64,000 bases of DNA, taken from Caenorhabditis elegans (lineage: Eukaryota > Nematoda > Chromadorea > Rhabditida > Rhabditidae). This document shows positions 47,401 to 55,530 of this stretch, piece by piece. Under the pieces are notes generated by a model. That model was given only the letters and a program-made list of their open reading frames with translations, made no database searches and had not been told where the DNA came from. Both the position numbers and the translations under genes were made by a program. The stretch is from positions 10,722,501 through 10,786,500 of the forward strand of contig NC_003280.10 in the NCBI RefSeq assembly GCF_000002985.6. The letters run 5' to 3'. Numbering within the stretch: position 1 is the first letter of the stretch; each line of letters begins with the position of its first letter.

Positions 47401-50313
47401 AAACCATTGTAGACTTCAAAATTATGCGTTATGACAACTGAACAATGGCGATTTTTCGAATGAGATTTCAAAAAGTTTAAAACAAAATGTGTTTTTTTTG
47501 TATTGCTCAGACGCGAAATTTTGCGATTTTTGTGCCAACAGTACTGTTGCCGGTCTTATTACGACAATTTTTTTGTAAAATTCAAACAATTGCGAGCCTT
47601 TAAAAAGTACTGTAATTTTGAATATTCGTTTTTGCGGAATTAACTTTTTTTTTTAATTTTAGAGGTTTTCAGATAAATATTTATTTAATTATTTTAAAAC
47701 TCAAATAAAAATACAAAAACACAACAAAAACGCTTTCAACAAATCGTATGAAAAGCTGTGAAAAATTAGAGTTGGAAATTACAGTACTCTTTACAGGTGC
47801 GTACTTTTTTAATTCAACAAAAAATTGTCGTGTCGAGACGGGTACCGAATTTTTGGGGCAAGAACCGTAAAATTTCGCGTCTGGAAAATACAAAGTATTC
47901 AAATTAAAAAACTGGTATCCTTTCTTCAATGTTTACAGAAAGGTGGCATTTTCCGAAACAAATCAAATTTCCAAATATCACAGTTTCCAAAAAAATTGGA
48001 AACTTTTTATTTTGCATTCAAAAAAGTGGCGAGTATTCAGTTTTCTCCACTGATAATTTTGAAAGTTAACCAACTGATGGTTTTATCCTTTAAATAATTT
48101 ATTTGAATTTTGGCAGGTAGGAAATTTGAATTTTGGATCCAAAAGGCCATCAAGGACATTTTAGACTTTGAAAAGTCAGAAAAACGGACTCCGTGAGCCG
48201 GTATTAAATAATACGTTTTGGGCAATTAGCGTATGCGGAACACCGAATGAATAGTTGAAAATCGAGAAAAGAAGAAGCAGAAAAAACCGAAATTGAGACG
48301 AAGACCGCTTCTGTTGCTGCTTCTACTCGTTTTTTGCATTCAATGACAAGGCGTCTCGCTTTCTGTCCAGCAGATTCCTCCTGCATTTCTTTTGTCTCGG
48401 CGCGCGGGCGAGCCCCGTGTTTCCCCCCATACACGATGAGTTTTTATTGCACATGCTCACGAAGTCTCGGTGCCCGTCTTCTTCCTCCCGTCGACAAATT
48501 GATGATGTGTTGCTATCAAGAAGCAGTAGCAGTCATCTTTCAAAGAAATAATACTCACCGATTCTTGACGTCTTTTGGACCGACAACCAGCAGACGAGAT
48601 GATTTTTCTTTTGTCTCTAGAACAACCGGATCGACGAGTTTTGCATCCACGTAGATGAACAGAAGCTTCTGCAAAAAATTTGGAACGTGAGTTATCGGTT
48701 TTTCTGAGTTGTGAAAATCCTAAATTAGCTAGAAGCAAAATATTTTTTAATGTACATGTGTTTAAAAAGTTATCTGGTAATGCTTAAACTTGTAAATTTT
48801 TGCACAAAGTTTTGGGTAAGTGTCATTTTGGAGTTCGGCCAAAAAATGTATGATTTTTTACTTTGATTATATTTTAATTAATTGTATTAGGAGTTCAAAT
48901 CTGCTGCATTCCACGAAATTTCTCAAAAAGTGTGAATTTTTGTAAATTTGGAATTTACCAAAAAACTAAAACGTATTTTTTTTTTGGTCGACTTCGAGAA
49001 AATATGACAGTTAAAAACGAAAGTCTATTTTTAACTTTAAATCTAAAAATAAATTTAAATTATAAGATGTCTTTAATTTTGAAAAAAAAAACATTTGGAA
49101 ATATCAAAGCAATTACAAAATTAAAACTTTCAAGAAATTCTTTTCAATTTTAAAGTTCACAAAAATTTTTGCACCAGTTTTACAAGATTTTTTTTTCCAT
49201 CTTGAAAAAAATTAAATTTTTATAAACTTATCACAAATAAAAAACTCACTTGATTTTGTTTGAGATTCTTCCGAATTTCACTACTCTCGATCCGTTTGCT
49301 GATCTCTACAACTCGTTTCTCTGCAGCGCCTAAAAATATTCCGAACAAAATAAAATGGAATGAGTTACTGGCGGAAATGAGTCGTCATTTTTTAGTTTAA
49401 CGATAAAAAAACTCACTATTCCTACGATTATCTGATTTGAAGGTTTCCGGAGAAGATGTTGGCTGCAAAAAATGAAAAAGAATTAAAGGTTTTTTTTAGT
49501 TTTTTTTTAGCAAATTGAGCTGTTCCGAGTATTTCAAAATAAAATTATAATTTTCCTAACTTTACATCTTTTTCTTAAACTTTGCTAAACTATACAACCG
49601 GATTTTCACAAAATTTTAAAGAAATTAAGCATAATTTTTAAGATCACCAGTCCAAACCCGACGAAAAATGAAACATATATTTATTTTTCTTTTTTACTAA
49701 AAAAAGTTTACATAAGCTAACTAAGCTTGTTTCTAACATAAACAGCTGTTTCTAAAGACACAAGAACATGAAGGAAGCCGGGAGGAACAACTAACCTGAT
49801 GGGATAGTTGTTTAAAAAGTGGATCTTTGAGGATTCTCTCGATTCTCTCGATATCCTCTTTGACGTCACCGCCTTCTTTTCTTGATTTCAATTCACGCAG
49901 CACTTCACGTATCCGTTCTTCCTCTGAAATTTTTATATGATTAATTGATGCTTTAAATTGTATTTAATTATTTTGTCTGCTTTTTTGAAACTTTATACCA
50001 TCTTTAAAAAATTGGTTTAGGGAGCTATGAATTTCAAGACTATCTGAAATGGTATTGTTGTGTCCTCACAATTGCAAGAGGACCACTGAGCAACCGCTAG
50101 GCTTTGGGACTAGAATGGCTCTCATTTACATTTACAGCGCAAGCGGGAAAAATGTAGGTCGCACTATACCGGCAGATAGGCCCCATAAATGAAATTATAT
50201 AGATAAAAATTCTAGTGTGCACAGGGCCGCACAATAGGTATTTAAACTTAAATAATTTCATATTTTTGCCAATTTTCAAAAAAGTTTTTAAACTTACCGG
50301 ATTGTAACGGCAT
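16775..50313 (-). CDS. mpz-1: MPZ-1, multi-PDZ-domain scaffold protein (MUPP1/PATJ-like)
   Basis: MPZ-1 is a scaffold that gathers membrane receptors and signalling proteins through their C-termini. C. elegans MPZ-1 has been reported to bind the serotonin receptor SER-1 through its last PDZ. I trace 42 exons over 33.5 kb, about 2,397 codons, with phases matching at every junction. Proposed start: ATG at 50313 in an exon beginning at the acceptor 50348 (possible SL site). Stop: 16775-16777. Domain order by residue: L27-like about 10-45, degenerate PDZ about 100-210, PDZ1 218-305, PDZ2 500-598, PDZ3 643-739, PDZ4 811-903, PDZ5 1012-1100, PDZ6 1443-1543, PDZ7 1797-1886, PDZ8 1961-2044, PDZ9 2058-2139, PDZ10 2311-2391. 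Linkers are rich in Ser, Thr, Pro and Glu. Several introns exceed 2 kb and contain promoter-like islands, so shorter isoforms are likely. No catalytic domain is seen. The blocks are described separately below. Confidence 0.93.
17630..18720 (-). CDS. mpz-1: mpz-1 linker exons between PDZ9 and PDZ10
   Basis: Exons 18720-18625 and 17938-17630. They are Ala/Thr/Ser/Pro-rich with a PPPAPPMRP motif. Both lengths (96 and 309) are multiples of three. Confidence 0.8.
18997..19242 (-). CDS. mpz-1: mpz-1 exon segment encoding PDZ9
   Basis: Second half of exon 19595-18997, only about 13 residues after PDZ8, so the two may form a supramodule. It has FEIDLVKKTGRGLGISIVG, then GVYVSEIVKGGLAESDGRL and GDQILEVNGKDVRGCMQEDV, and ends VHLK at a phase 0 donor. 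Confidence 0.9.
19282..19595 (-). CDS. mpz-1: mpz-1 exon segment encoding PDZ8
   Basis: First half of exon 19595-18997. It has MIEIDKDGKGLGLSIVGG, then GTVVIHEVYSDGAAAHDGRL, GDQVLEVNGTSLRGVTHDQS and VRLLIYRD. This is a canonical class I-like PDZ with His at the start of helix B. Confidence 0.9.
19988..23940 (-). CDS. mpz-1: mpz-1 linker exons between PDZ7 and PDZ8
   Basis: Exons 23940-23848 and 20054-19988 flank a 3.8 kb intron. The first encodes a Ser/Pro/Thr-rich segment and uses a weak acceptor (TTTTGAAG). The second encodes KSTAPQMPTTTEG. Confidence 0.65.
20055..23847. other. mpz-1: 3.8 kb mpz-1 intron with promoter-like simple repeats
   Basis: Contains (TC)n at 21149-21168, (GAA)n at 21345-21378, (TG)n at 22386-22410 and (GAT)n near 22606-22631, with GC-rich flanks. 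Part of an interspersed repeat lies near 20620-20745. No exon is supported. Confidence 0.6.
24194..24623 (-). CDS. mpz-1: mpz-1 exons encoding PDZ7
   Basis: The end of exon 25480-24555 plus exon 24395-24194. It has ELVLVACERPDGGLGISLAG, then NVFVVNVRPSCPLAIRPGDELLEING and VRECCDQHQNIEIVLRR. The helix A region is shorter than in the other repeats. Confidence 0.85.
24624..25381 (-). CDS. mpz-1: mpz-1 linker between PDZ6 and PDZ7
   Basis: About 250 codons of the long exon 25480-24555. It has Pro/Ser/Thr-rich and then strongly charged sequence (KEIKKQKSVEREMSVESKK, KKHRQES) and an acidic end. It is likely disordered, and the basic clusters could serve localisation. Confidence 0.75.
25382..25977 (-). 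CDS. mpz-1: mpz-1 exons encoding PDZ6
   Basis: Exon 25977-25744 and the first 33 codons of 25480-24555. The domain has ARTVTLVREPNKSFGISIVGG, then GIFIKSVLPNSPAGRSGQM and GDRVISVNDVDLRDATHEQA, and ends VRFVLQSL. All core PDZ motifs are present. Confidence 0.87.
26028..29061 (-). CDS. mpz-1: mpz-1 linker exons between PDZ5 and PDZ6
   Basis: Exons 29061-28963, 28848-28722, 28673-28554, 27430-27356 and 26597-26028. The last, 190 codons, is Pro-rich at its start (PPLPPPPPEVLSSPPKSP, a candidate SH3 or profilin ligand) and then rich in Glu, Thr and Ser. No folded domain is recognised. Confidence 0.75.
29225..29806 (-). CDS. mpz-1: mpz-1 exons encoding divergent PDZ5
   Basis: Exons 29806-29626 and 29331-29225. 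The fold is recognisable from KGVNGCVVKSICGKKAVALDGR, then VGDFITKINTESLRNVTNSQARAILKRTN. The binding loop reads ALPLGAVLDG instead of a GLGF-type motif, so ligand choice is probably unusual. Confidence 0.75.
29856..32016 (-). CDS. mpz-1: mpz-1 linker exons between PDZ4 and PDZ5 (Arg/Ser-rich)
   Basis: Exons 32016-31930, 31585-31511, 31087-31031 and 29932-29856, all short. They encode Ser/Arg-rich sequence such as CSRSERLLARGRSPRGRRRY and YYPSRSPSAARSERS. No domain is recognised. Lengths divisible by three (87, 75 and 57) make the first three exons skippable without a frameshift. Confidence 0.75.
32017..34231. other. mpz-1: 2.2 kb mpz-1 intron
   Basis: Holds GAAGAAG-rich sequence near 32140-32210, a foldback element at 32496-32743 and a TC/GA-rich segment near 33085-33250. 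No exon is seen. Confidence 0.6.
32496..32743. repeat. Foldback (MITE-like) element, copy 1
   Basis: Left end ACAGTATCCGGTCTCGGCAC and the complement of the right end ACAGTATCCGGTCTCGACAC are nearly identical. Inner parts (TGCGCCTTCAAAGAGTACTG) also pair. Related copies lie at 47498-47893 and 53931-54190. Confidence 0.8.
34232..35279 (-). CDS. mpz-1: mpz-1 exons encoding the pre-PDZ4 linker and PDZ4
   Basis: Exons 35279-34994, 34683-34550 and 34316-34232. A linker of about 70 residues precedes PDZ4 at 35065. The binding loop is RGLGFSIVD, followed by SVIVVQSLVPGGVAQADGR, GDRLLFVNNHDLSNSS and VRLGLAKP. Confidence 0.85.
35453..35739 (-). CDS. mpz-1: mpz-1 exon segment encoding PDZ3
   Basis: Encoded within the single exon 35973-35453. 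It has binding loop DGGLGISLEG, then HHYIESIRQDGPVAKT and GDELLQVNHSPLYGESH, and ends VTLIVARR. It is followed by an intron in phase 2. Confidence 0.85.
35874..36982 (-). CDS. mpz-1: mpz-1 exons encoding PDZ2
   Basis: Exons 36982-36859, 36480-36389 and the first third of 35973-35453. The domain begins STKFELIDVAL with binding loop PALGLGITVAG, then GGIFVKSLVPRSAASSSGVIK and HDLILEVNGTTLEHMSH, and ends VKLKLVRF. An intron falls directly before VNG, as in other PDZ exons of this gene. Confidence 0.85.
37104..37980 (-). CDS. mpz-1: mpz-1 linker exons between PDZ1 and PDZ2
   Basis: Exons 37980-37913, 37755-37577, 37444-37293 and 37249-37104. Low-complexity acidic sequence (EEEKEEKEPEPEPTT), then a basic Cys- and Gly-containing stretch (KPCDCAPNYNRRDKRK...GDGDGGGCKK), then a Ser-rich segment. 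The exon at 37755 begins exactly with ATG after TTTTGTAG. Confidence 0.75.
37981..40764. other. mpz-1: 2.8 kb mpz-1 intron
   Basis: Holds an AGGCAGGC palindromic repeat at about 38825-39070 and a GC-richer island at about 39200-39570 with an (ACAC)n end. No supportable exon. Confidence 0.6.
38825..39070. repeat. AGGCAGGC/GCCTGCC palindromic repeat
   Basis: Multiple GCCTGCC and AGGCAGGC units in both orientations with TAGGCG and CTAGGCACC sequences, capable of folding back. Shorter relatives lie near 51838-51880 and 52925-52965. Confidence 0.65.
40765..41765 (-). CDS. mpz-1: mpz-1 exons encoding PDZ1
   Basis: Exons 41765-41631, 41315-41241 and 40855-40765. The domain begins DWTQVEVIHLN with binding loop GGLGFGIVGG, then SPADKDGRLQPGDHILQIGNI and a final strand ending IVGRP. 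All key PDZ elements are present. Two introns split the domain at the helix A and helix B positions. Confidence 0.85.
41898..41942 (-). CDS. mpz-1: Candidate alternative first coding exon of mpz-1
   Basis: An exon with acceptor CCGCAG at 42015 runs to the donor CAG|GTGTCG after 41898. Its upstream frame stops early, but an ATG at 41942 opens 15 codons (MPKSKKFAINKVNYQ). These end in phase 0, exactly the phase needed to enter the PDZ1 exon at 41765. The preceding exon 44236-44136 also ends in phase 0 and can skip this one. It fits a short isoform starting just before PDZ1. Confidence 0.5.
42015..44135. other. mpz-1: 2.1 kb mpz-1 intron
   Basis: AT-rich with no exon evidence. Sequence near 42775-42830 resembles interspersed repeat parts (GAGACCCA...TTTAAAGTG). 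Confidence 0.5.
44136..49462 (-). CDS. mpz-1: mpz-1 exons 3-7: degenerate extra PDZ-like region
   Basis: Exons 49462-49417, 49329-49250, 48668-48559, 44870-44719 and 44236-44136. After a basic helix the segment KLLFIYVDAKLVDPVV leads, across an intron, to STGKLRIGDCVVAIDASGG. That last motif is the usual PDZ signature G-x-L-x-x-GD-x-(I/V)-x-x-(V/I)-(N/D). A Ser/Thr/Ala-rich insertion follows, and then a stretch (SEFETACHKSISAKQHLVVGVIRE) that could be the second helix and last strand. No clear GLGF loop is present, so ligand binding in the usual mode is doubtful. Confidence 0.55.
44871..48558. other. mpz-1: 3.7 kb mpz-1 intron
   Basis: Holds GC-rich islands at about 45830-45920, 46620-46960 and 48200-48500, an interspersed repeat at about 46290-46480, and a foldback element at 47498-47893. 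The island at 48200-48500 is the best candidate for an internal promoter and first exon, but I cannot fix an exon. Confidence 0.6.
47498..47893. repeat. Foldback (MITE-like) element, copy 2
   Basis: Outer arms TTTGTATTGCTCAGACGCG and the complement of CGCGTCTGGAAAATACAAAG pair, then a second inner pair (GCCGGTCT...ACGACAATTTT with AAAATTGTCGTGTCGAGAC). The inner arms are shared with 32496-32743 and 53931-54190. Confidence 0.75.
49796..50313 (-). CDS. mpz-1: mpz-1 exons 1-2: start and L27-like domain
   Basis: Exon 50313-50298 (exon begins at 50347) joins 49923-49796. The protein starts MPLQSEEERIREVLRELK and continues to ILKDPLFKQLSHQ. The spacing and the pattern L..LK.R...GDV.......I..IL..PLF..L resemble the N-terminal L27 of MUPP1/PATJ, which pairs with partner L27 domains. 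A second ATG 7 bases upstream is in another frame and soon stops. The acceptor AATTTCAG just before 50347 suggests trans-splicing. Confidence 0.65.
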
Positions 50314-53300
50314 CGGCCATAGGCCTCGCGTGCTGCCTGTTGAGCACCTGAAATTTAGTTATTTATTTAAAATGAAATTGGAGAAGATTTTTTTTAAAAG
50401 CGTATATCGTGATTTTCAAAAACGGATATCTTAATATGGGTTGTCTTTTATCAAATTTTCTTGATTTTTGCAAGATTTTCGTTTTTTAAAGATTTTATTT
50501 TGAATATAAAAATGGTCGCTACCATAAATTTTTGCGGCTAGACCAATCAAAATAAATAATTTTGTGCCTTTAAGCAAAAAAAAACATAAAATTGTGAATA
50601 TACGAGTTTGTTGCACAGCAAAAAAAAAAAATAAAGGTGTATTCTTATGGACAGAGGAGGCCAATAATTTTTGATGGCCAAACTGTTTAATTTTTTGAAA
50701 ATGTAAAAACCATGAATTGGCATATTTGTAATATGGCAATTTAATTTACCTATTACGAAACAATTCCGAATGTTTGTCAATTTTTCAGAAATTAAAACTT
50801 CTAAAAAGCTACTCAACTTAAAAGCATAAGTGTGAGAGGTAGGAGAAATTTATTTAAACAGTCAGAGAAGTGAAACAATTAAAATTACACGTTTCTTTTT
50901 ATTTTTACCCCAAAATTAAACTATGTTCCAAAAAAAATCAGAGCCAAGATCATTGGGCTCTCGTTGGCTCCTTGGAGCCCGCGGGGCCATCTCAGAAAGA
51001 TATTTGTTACACACACACACATACACACACACAATTCACAAAAACAATAGATTTAGAGGGTTGAAGAGCCCCTGTGTGTGCTCCCGGTGAACCACATGCT
51101 TTCACAGAGGGGAGAAGTCCCACGATTTGTTGTGACAGTCATGTCTCGGTTGGTACATGTTCAAGATTGATAATTGAAGATTAAGAATTAGAGTCAAAGT
51201 TTGATAGGTAGCTTTGGCTCCAGAAGCTCGAATTAAAAAAAAACAAAAATTGGCGGGGCTTAATTTGAAAAATTTAGAATCGGTGAGAAAATTTTTGGGG
51301 AGAACTTTCAGCTGGACCATTTTTTTATTGAGTTTCATTAATCAAAAATTACTGAAAAAAAGACTTATCTAGCTGAAAATTCGCTCTGGAATATTTGTCT
51401 CCAATGCTTTGTCTCCAATGCTAGAAATTCCAAACTTTGGCCCACTCAATTTCCGCATTTTATGAAGTTTTGCAATCTAATTTTCTTAGATTTTCTTTGT
51501 TATATATTGCATATTCGGGCCAAAAAAGGAACTCAAAGGAAAATATCCAAAAATTAATGTTTACTTAAAAATTATCAAAAGTTAATTTTTGGCTTAACTC
51601 TGTAAGTACAGAAGATAATTGTGGCTATTTAAAAAAAAGAAATTTCGGAAATTTCCGGTTCCTCAAAAAAAAGTTACAAACAAATTTAAAAGTGATCCGC
51701 CAATGTGTAAAGTATGAGAACACAAAACCCGATTCATTGCTCCGAGGAGCACTTTGAGGCGGAAACCAGGTTAAAAATAAAATTCTTAGTTGATCCGGGT
51801 CTAGTCACGTAGTCTCAATCTCCAATTTGTACCTACTTTATGCCTGCCTACCTATGTGACTGCCTACCGCCTATTTTCGATGCTTTTGTGAGTTTTGATT
51901 AGAAAATGTAGGCACGAATTTGGAAAAAATTGAAACGCCTGAGAAAAATCAATTTGAAAAGATAACATTGAAAGAAGAAGCTGAAGCTCATTGAATCTTT
52001 CAATCGTTGTCAATGACCAGCATTTGATAGATGGAAATATTGTTTGATTGGGAGAGACGGCAGACATTTGATAGAGCATCGTAAGAGCACCAAGAAGAAA
52101 ATTTGAAAATGAGAGTTTATAATATTTCGAATATTTCGAGCAATATGGTGTTAAAATATTGGTGCTACTATTTTTTGAATTTTTTTTCCAAAAAATGATA
52201 TTTCAAAAGGTTCTCCAAAAAGAAACCGAACATGTCCAGACATCAATAAAACGAAAGAAAACTACGAATTGCATGTCCAGTTTCATCTTTATTTTTCCTA
52301 CGGCCGGAAAGGTTGAGTGAGAAATGAACGGGCGGACATTTGAAATTTGAAATGTCCAATGGAGCTGTTGTTGGAAATATTGGAAACAATAAATAAGGGA
52401 AAGGGACATTGAAAAATGAAAGAAAAACGAGGATTAGGAAGAAAAGACGAAAAATGAAATATGAAGAAAAAAAGTGGAAATGTGAAAAAAAACGAAGGAA
52501 TGAAGGCGGAGAAGATGGAAGATGAGGAGGTCGAAAAATGGAAGAATAAACACTTGGGCATGATGGATGGAAGGTTCGTCTTCCAAGAAGTTTCAGTAGA
52601 ATTGTGTGCATTTTAAGAAAAAAATGTTCTGGAATATTGAAAATGTGTACAGTAAGACTGGCATGATTTTGGTGTACGTAAAGTGTACGTCCGGTTTTCC
52701 AGCAATAGTGTACAGTAACCATCCATAACCGAACTCATATCGAAACATAATCTACCAGTTTCGAGCTGATTATCCAAGGTCTCAAATCATCGAGGCGACC
52801 AGCTTCTTTTTTTTTCAAAAAAATCTTTACTTAAAATTCACATTTTGAAAACTATCCATTTGTTGGAAAAAAGCAATTCGAAAAATAGGCCAAAAAATCC
52901 AAAATTAGGGCAAACCTGAAGGTGACCTCTGCCTGCCTCACGCCGAAAACGCCTACGCATGACTGTTACGCCGACATTAGTTGTAGAGAACAAATTTCTA
53001 GGGATAATTGATAAAAGTTCTTTGGGGAATTATTAAACTTGGAGGCGGAATGAAAAGTGCTGACAGCATATAGATATTTTTAAAAAATGTTAAACAAAAT
53101 ACTGTACGACAGAAATGGAAAAAATTGTCATAAATCAGAAAAAACCAGAATCTGGAAGTACACGACGTCTATTTTTCTATTCCTCCCCGGAGTGCGAATG
53201 TGATGCATTTGTGTGTGTGTATTTCTCTCCATGTGTGTGTGTGTGTTTGTGGATAATTGAGCTATCGTCTTGCGTTGGAGCAGAAAGACGAAAAGAAGAA

Positions 53301-53930
53301 GAAGAAGTAGCAGATGAAGAAAAGAAAAGGAGTTGGCGGCGGAGGAGCTGCCGCGGAGTAGACGGACGGAGAGGAAGAGTAGGCGTGCTCTGTGTTGGTG
53401 GCTAGTAGCATCTTGAGAAGAAGAAGAAGAAAAGACCAGATTTATCCGATTGATACGGGTGAGAAACTGGTGAGAATCGATGTCCTGTGGAAGCCAGGAT
53501 TGGTTTTTGAGAAGTTAGTTACATATTGGGTGAGAAGGTTCAGGTGGAAACACCCGTCTTCGCGTTCTACTGAGGCGCGACAGAATGTCACCCGTCACTC
53601 GCCTGTAAAATGCCTTCACAAAAAAATGTAGCCAAGCTTAGAGGAATGCGAAAATTCTAATTACTTGGGTGAAGCCTGTAGGTACCGTATGGTAGAAAAT
53701 AGTATGACAACCCTAAATCAAATCTATTGAATCTTTTGTTGAAAGAAAACAAAAAGATACGGCAACTTATAATATTATTTTCCAAAACTATAAACAATGA
53801 AGCAACTGTTCGGAAATATTGTTCTTCCAGAAAGGAAAACGGGAAAGTTTAGGTTTTCTTCCAGATGATGAAAGGTTTCAGGTAAGCTCCCGGAGCCCCG
53901 ATGCCAAAGCGTTCGGATTGTTATCTCAAT

Positions 53931-54190
53931 AATACGGTCCTTGGTCTCGACACGACAATTTTTTCAAATTCAAAAAGGTATGCGCCTTTAAAAAGTACTG
54001 TAAATTCGAACATTTGTTGCTGCGGAATTTTCATCGATTTTTAATACTTTTCTTTCCCATATATACATTGTTACAGGCGTTAAAAAATCGATCTGCAATG
54101 AGAAAAGTTTGTGGCTACAGTACACTTTAAAGACGCATACCAGTCTGAAATTAACAAAAAAATTATCGTTCCGAGACCGGGTACCGTATT
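53931..54190. repeat. Foldback (MITE-like) element, copy 3
   Basis: AATACGGTCCTTGGTCTCGA at the left pairs with the right end, whose complement reads AATACGGTACCCGGTCTCGG. Inner GCGCCTTTAAAAAGTACTGT pairs with ACAGTACACTTTAAAGACGC. Confidence 0.8.
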
Positions 54191-54200
54191 TTTGGAGTAA

Positions 54201-54350
54201 TGGGGTTATTCAAGTAATGTAGCAAAATGTATTAAAATACATTTGTGACGTCACAAATGTATTTAAATACATGTTTTTATATACTTGAATAAGGTTGTGA
54301 CGTAATTTTTCTACACTTTTTAATTTTCCGACACTACTTGAATAACCCCA
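54201..54350. repeat. 150 bp element with terminal inverted repeats and a long central palindrome
   Basis: Ends TGGGGTTATTCAAGTAATGT and ACACTACTTGAATAACCCCA are inverted repeats (19 of 20). The centre, 54227-54272, is a 46 bp palindrome with one mismatch. Its middle 30 bp (54235-54264) is perfect and carries TGACGTCA. Confidence 0.85.
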
Positions 54351-55149
54351 TAACAGTTCTGTGTACAGAAAAATCATTATGCTTAAATCAAGTTTCTATT
54401 TTTTTTAAGTTTTTCTGTTTTTTTTTATACTTCCGAAAACAAAAGCGAAAAGGTGTTCTAGCGTAGTTCCCAAGAGTCCTTAAATTCATCTTTCTCCTTG
54501 TCTACTTCAACTCTTCCGAAACGGATGTAACATTGAGCCGGCTCCGGGACCCCCGCCCTTCTCTATGCACCTTTTTTCCCACCAAACAACGTCCACTTGG
54601 CACAATGCTATTTGTATAGGAATCAGGGAAAAGGGCTTTTTCGAAAACTTTTTCGACTTAGTTTACTTTTTTTTCTTTTTTGGGGGTGCATGATGCTTCA
54701 AGTCATGATGCACCATGTCTATAATATGAAGAAAAATGAGGCAAGAAAGGAGGGAAAGTGTATTAAAAGAACAACATATGGTAGTGGTACTACACAAAGA
54801 AACATTGGAATAAAGATGGGACCAAGGAAAAAAACGAAGAAGAAAAAAGATGAGGAAAAGTATAGAGGAGATGCATAATTAGAAGAAGAAGCAGAAGAAA
54901 AGGAAGACGTCTCCTTCTGGACGGGGGGACACCAAAAATGGAGTACAAAATGAAGGGTCTAACTATATTATTGAGACATTGCATTTCCTTCGTTCTATTA
55001 AAATATATTTTCCCCCTTTTTTTGCCGCAGCTTTTTATAACCAAACTTATAACCAGCTTTATTTCATCAATTTTAACATACAAATAATTTTAAAAAAACA
55101 GCCTAAAAACGAAACTGGCGAAAATTGACTGAAAATGTTCGAATTTCTA

Positions 55150-55530
55150 GTTTTGCCGCCAATTCCTAACGAGACCCAACGTTTAGGGGCGGGGCGTTTT
55201 AATTTGGCAGTGGAGCGCGATCGTGCCCCAAATCAACTGATAAAATGTATGAGAAAGTTTTTCAAACAGTCTCTTATTATCCAATTGCGAATTTTAGCGA
55301 TTTTCCCCAATAAAATTTGGAGGCTGCGCGAAAAGTGTGCGCGCCTTTAAATTGTACAGTAACCCAGCTGCGGCGTTTTCCATTTTTCTTCGATTTTATT
55401 CACTTTTACCAGAAGTTTCAGTTTTGTTTCTGAACAAAAAATATTTTTCTAGCAAGAATGTGTGGAAAAATCCGAGAAATTATCGAAATAACGGGAATCT
55501 GCGGGTTATTGTACTTATTAAAGACGCACA
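55150..55530. repeat. Degenerate foldback repeat
   Basis: GTGCGCGCCTTTAAATTGTA near 55337 pairs with sequence near 55505-55529 (GTACTTATTAAAGACGCAC). The left part (CCTAACGAGACCCAACGTTT) matches the element in the ect-2 intron at 58871-59182. Confidence 0.55.
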
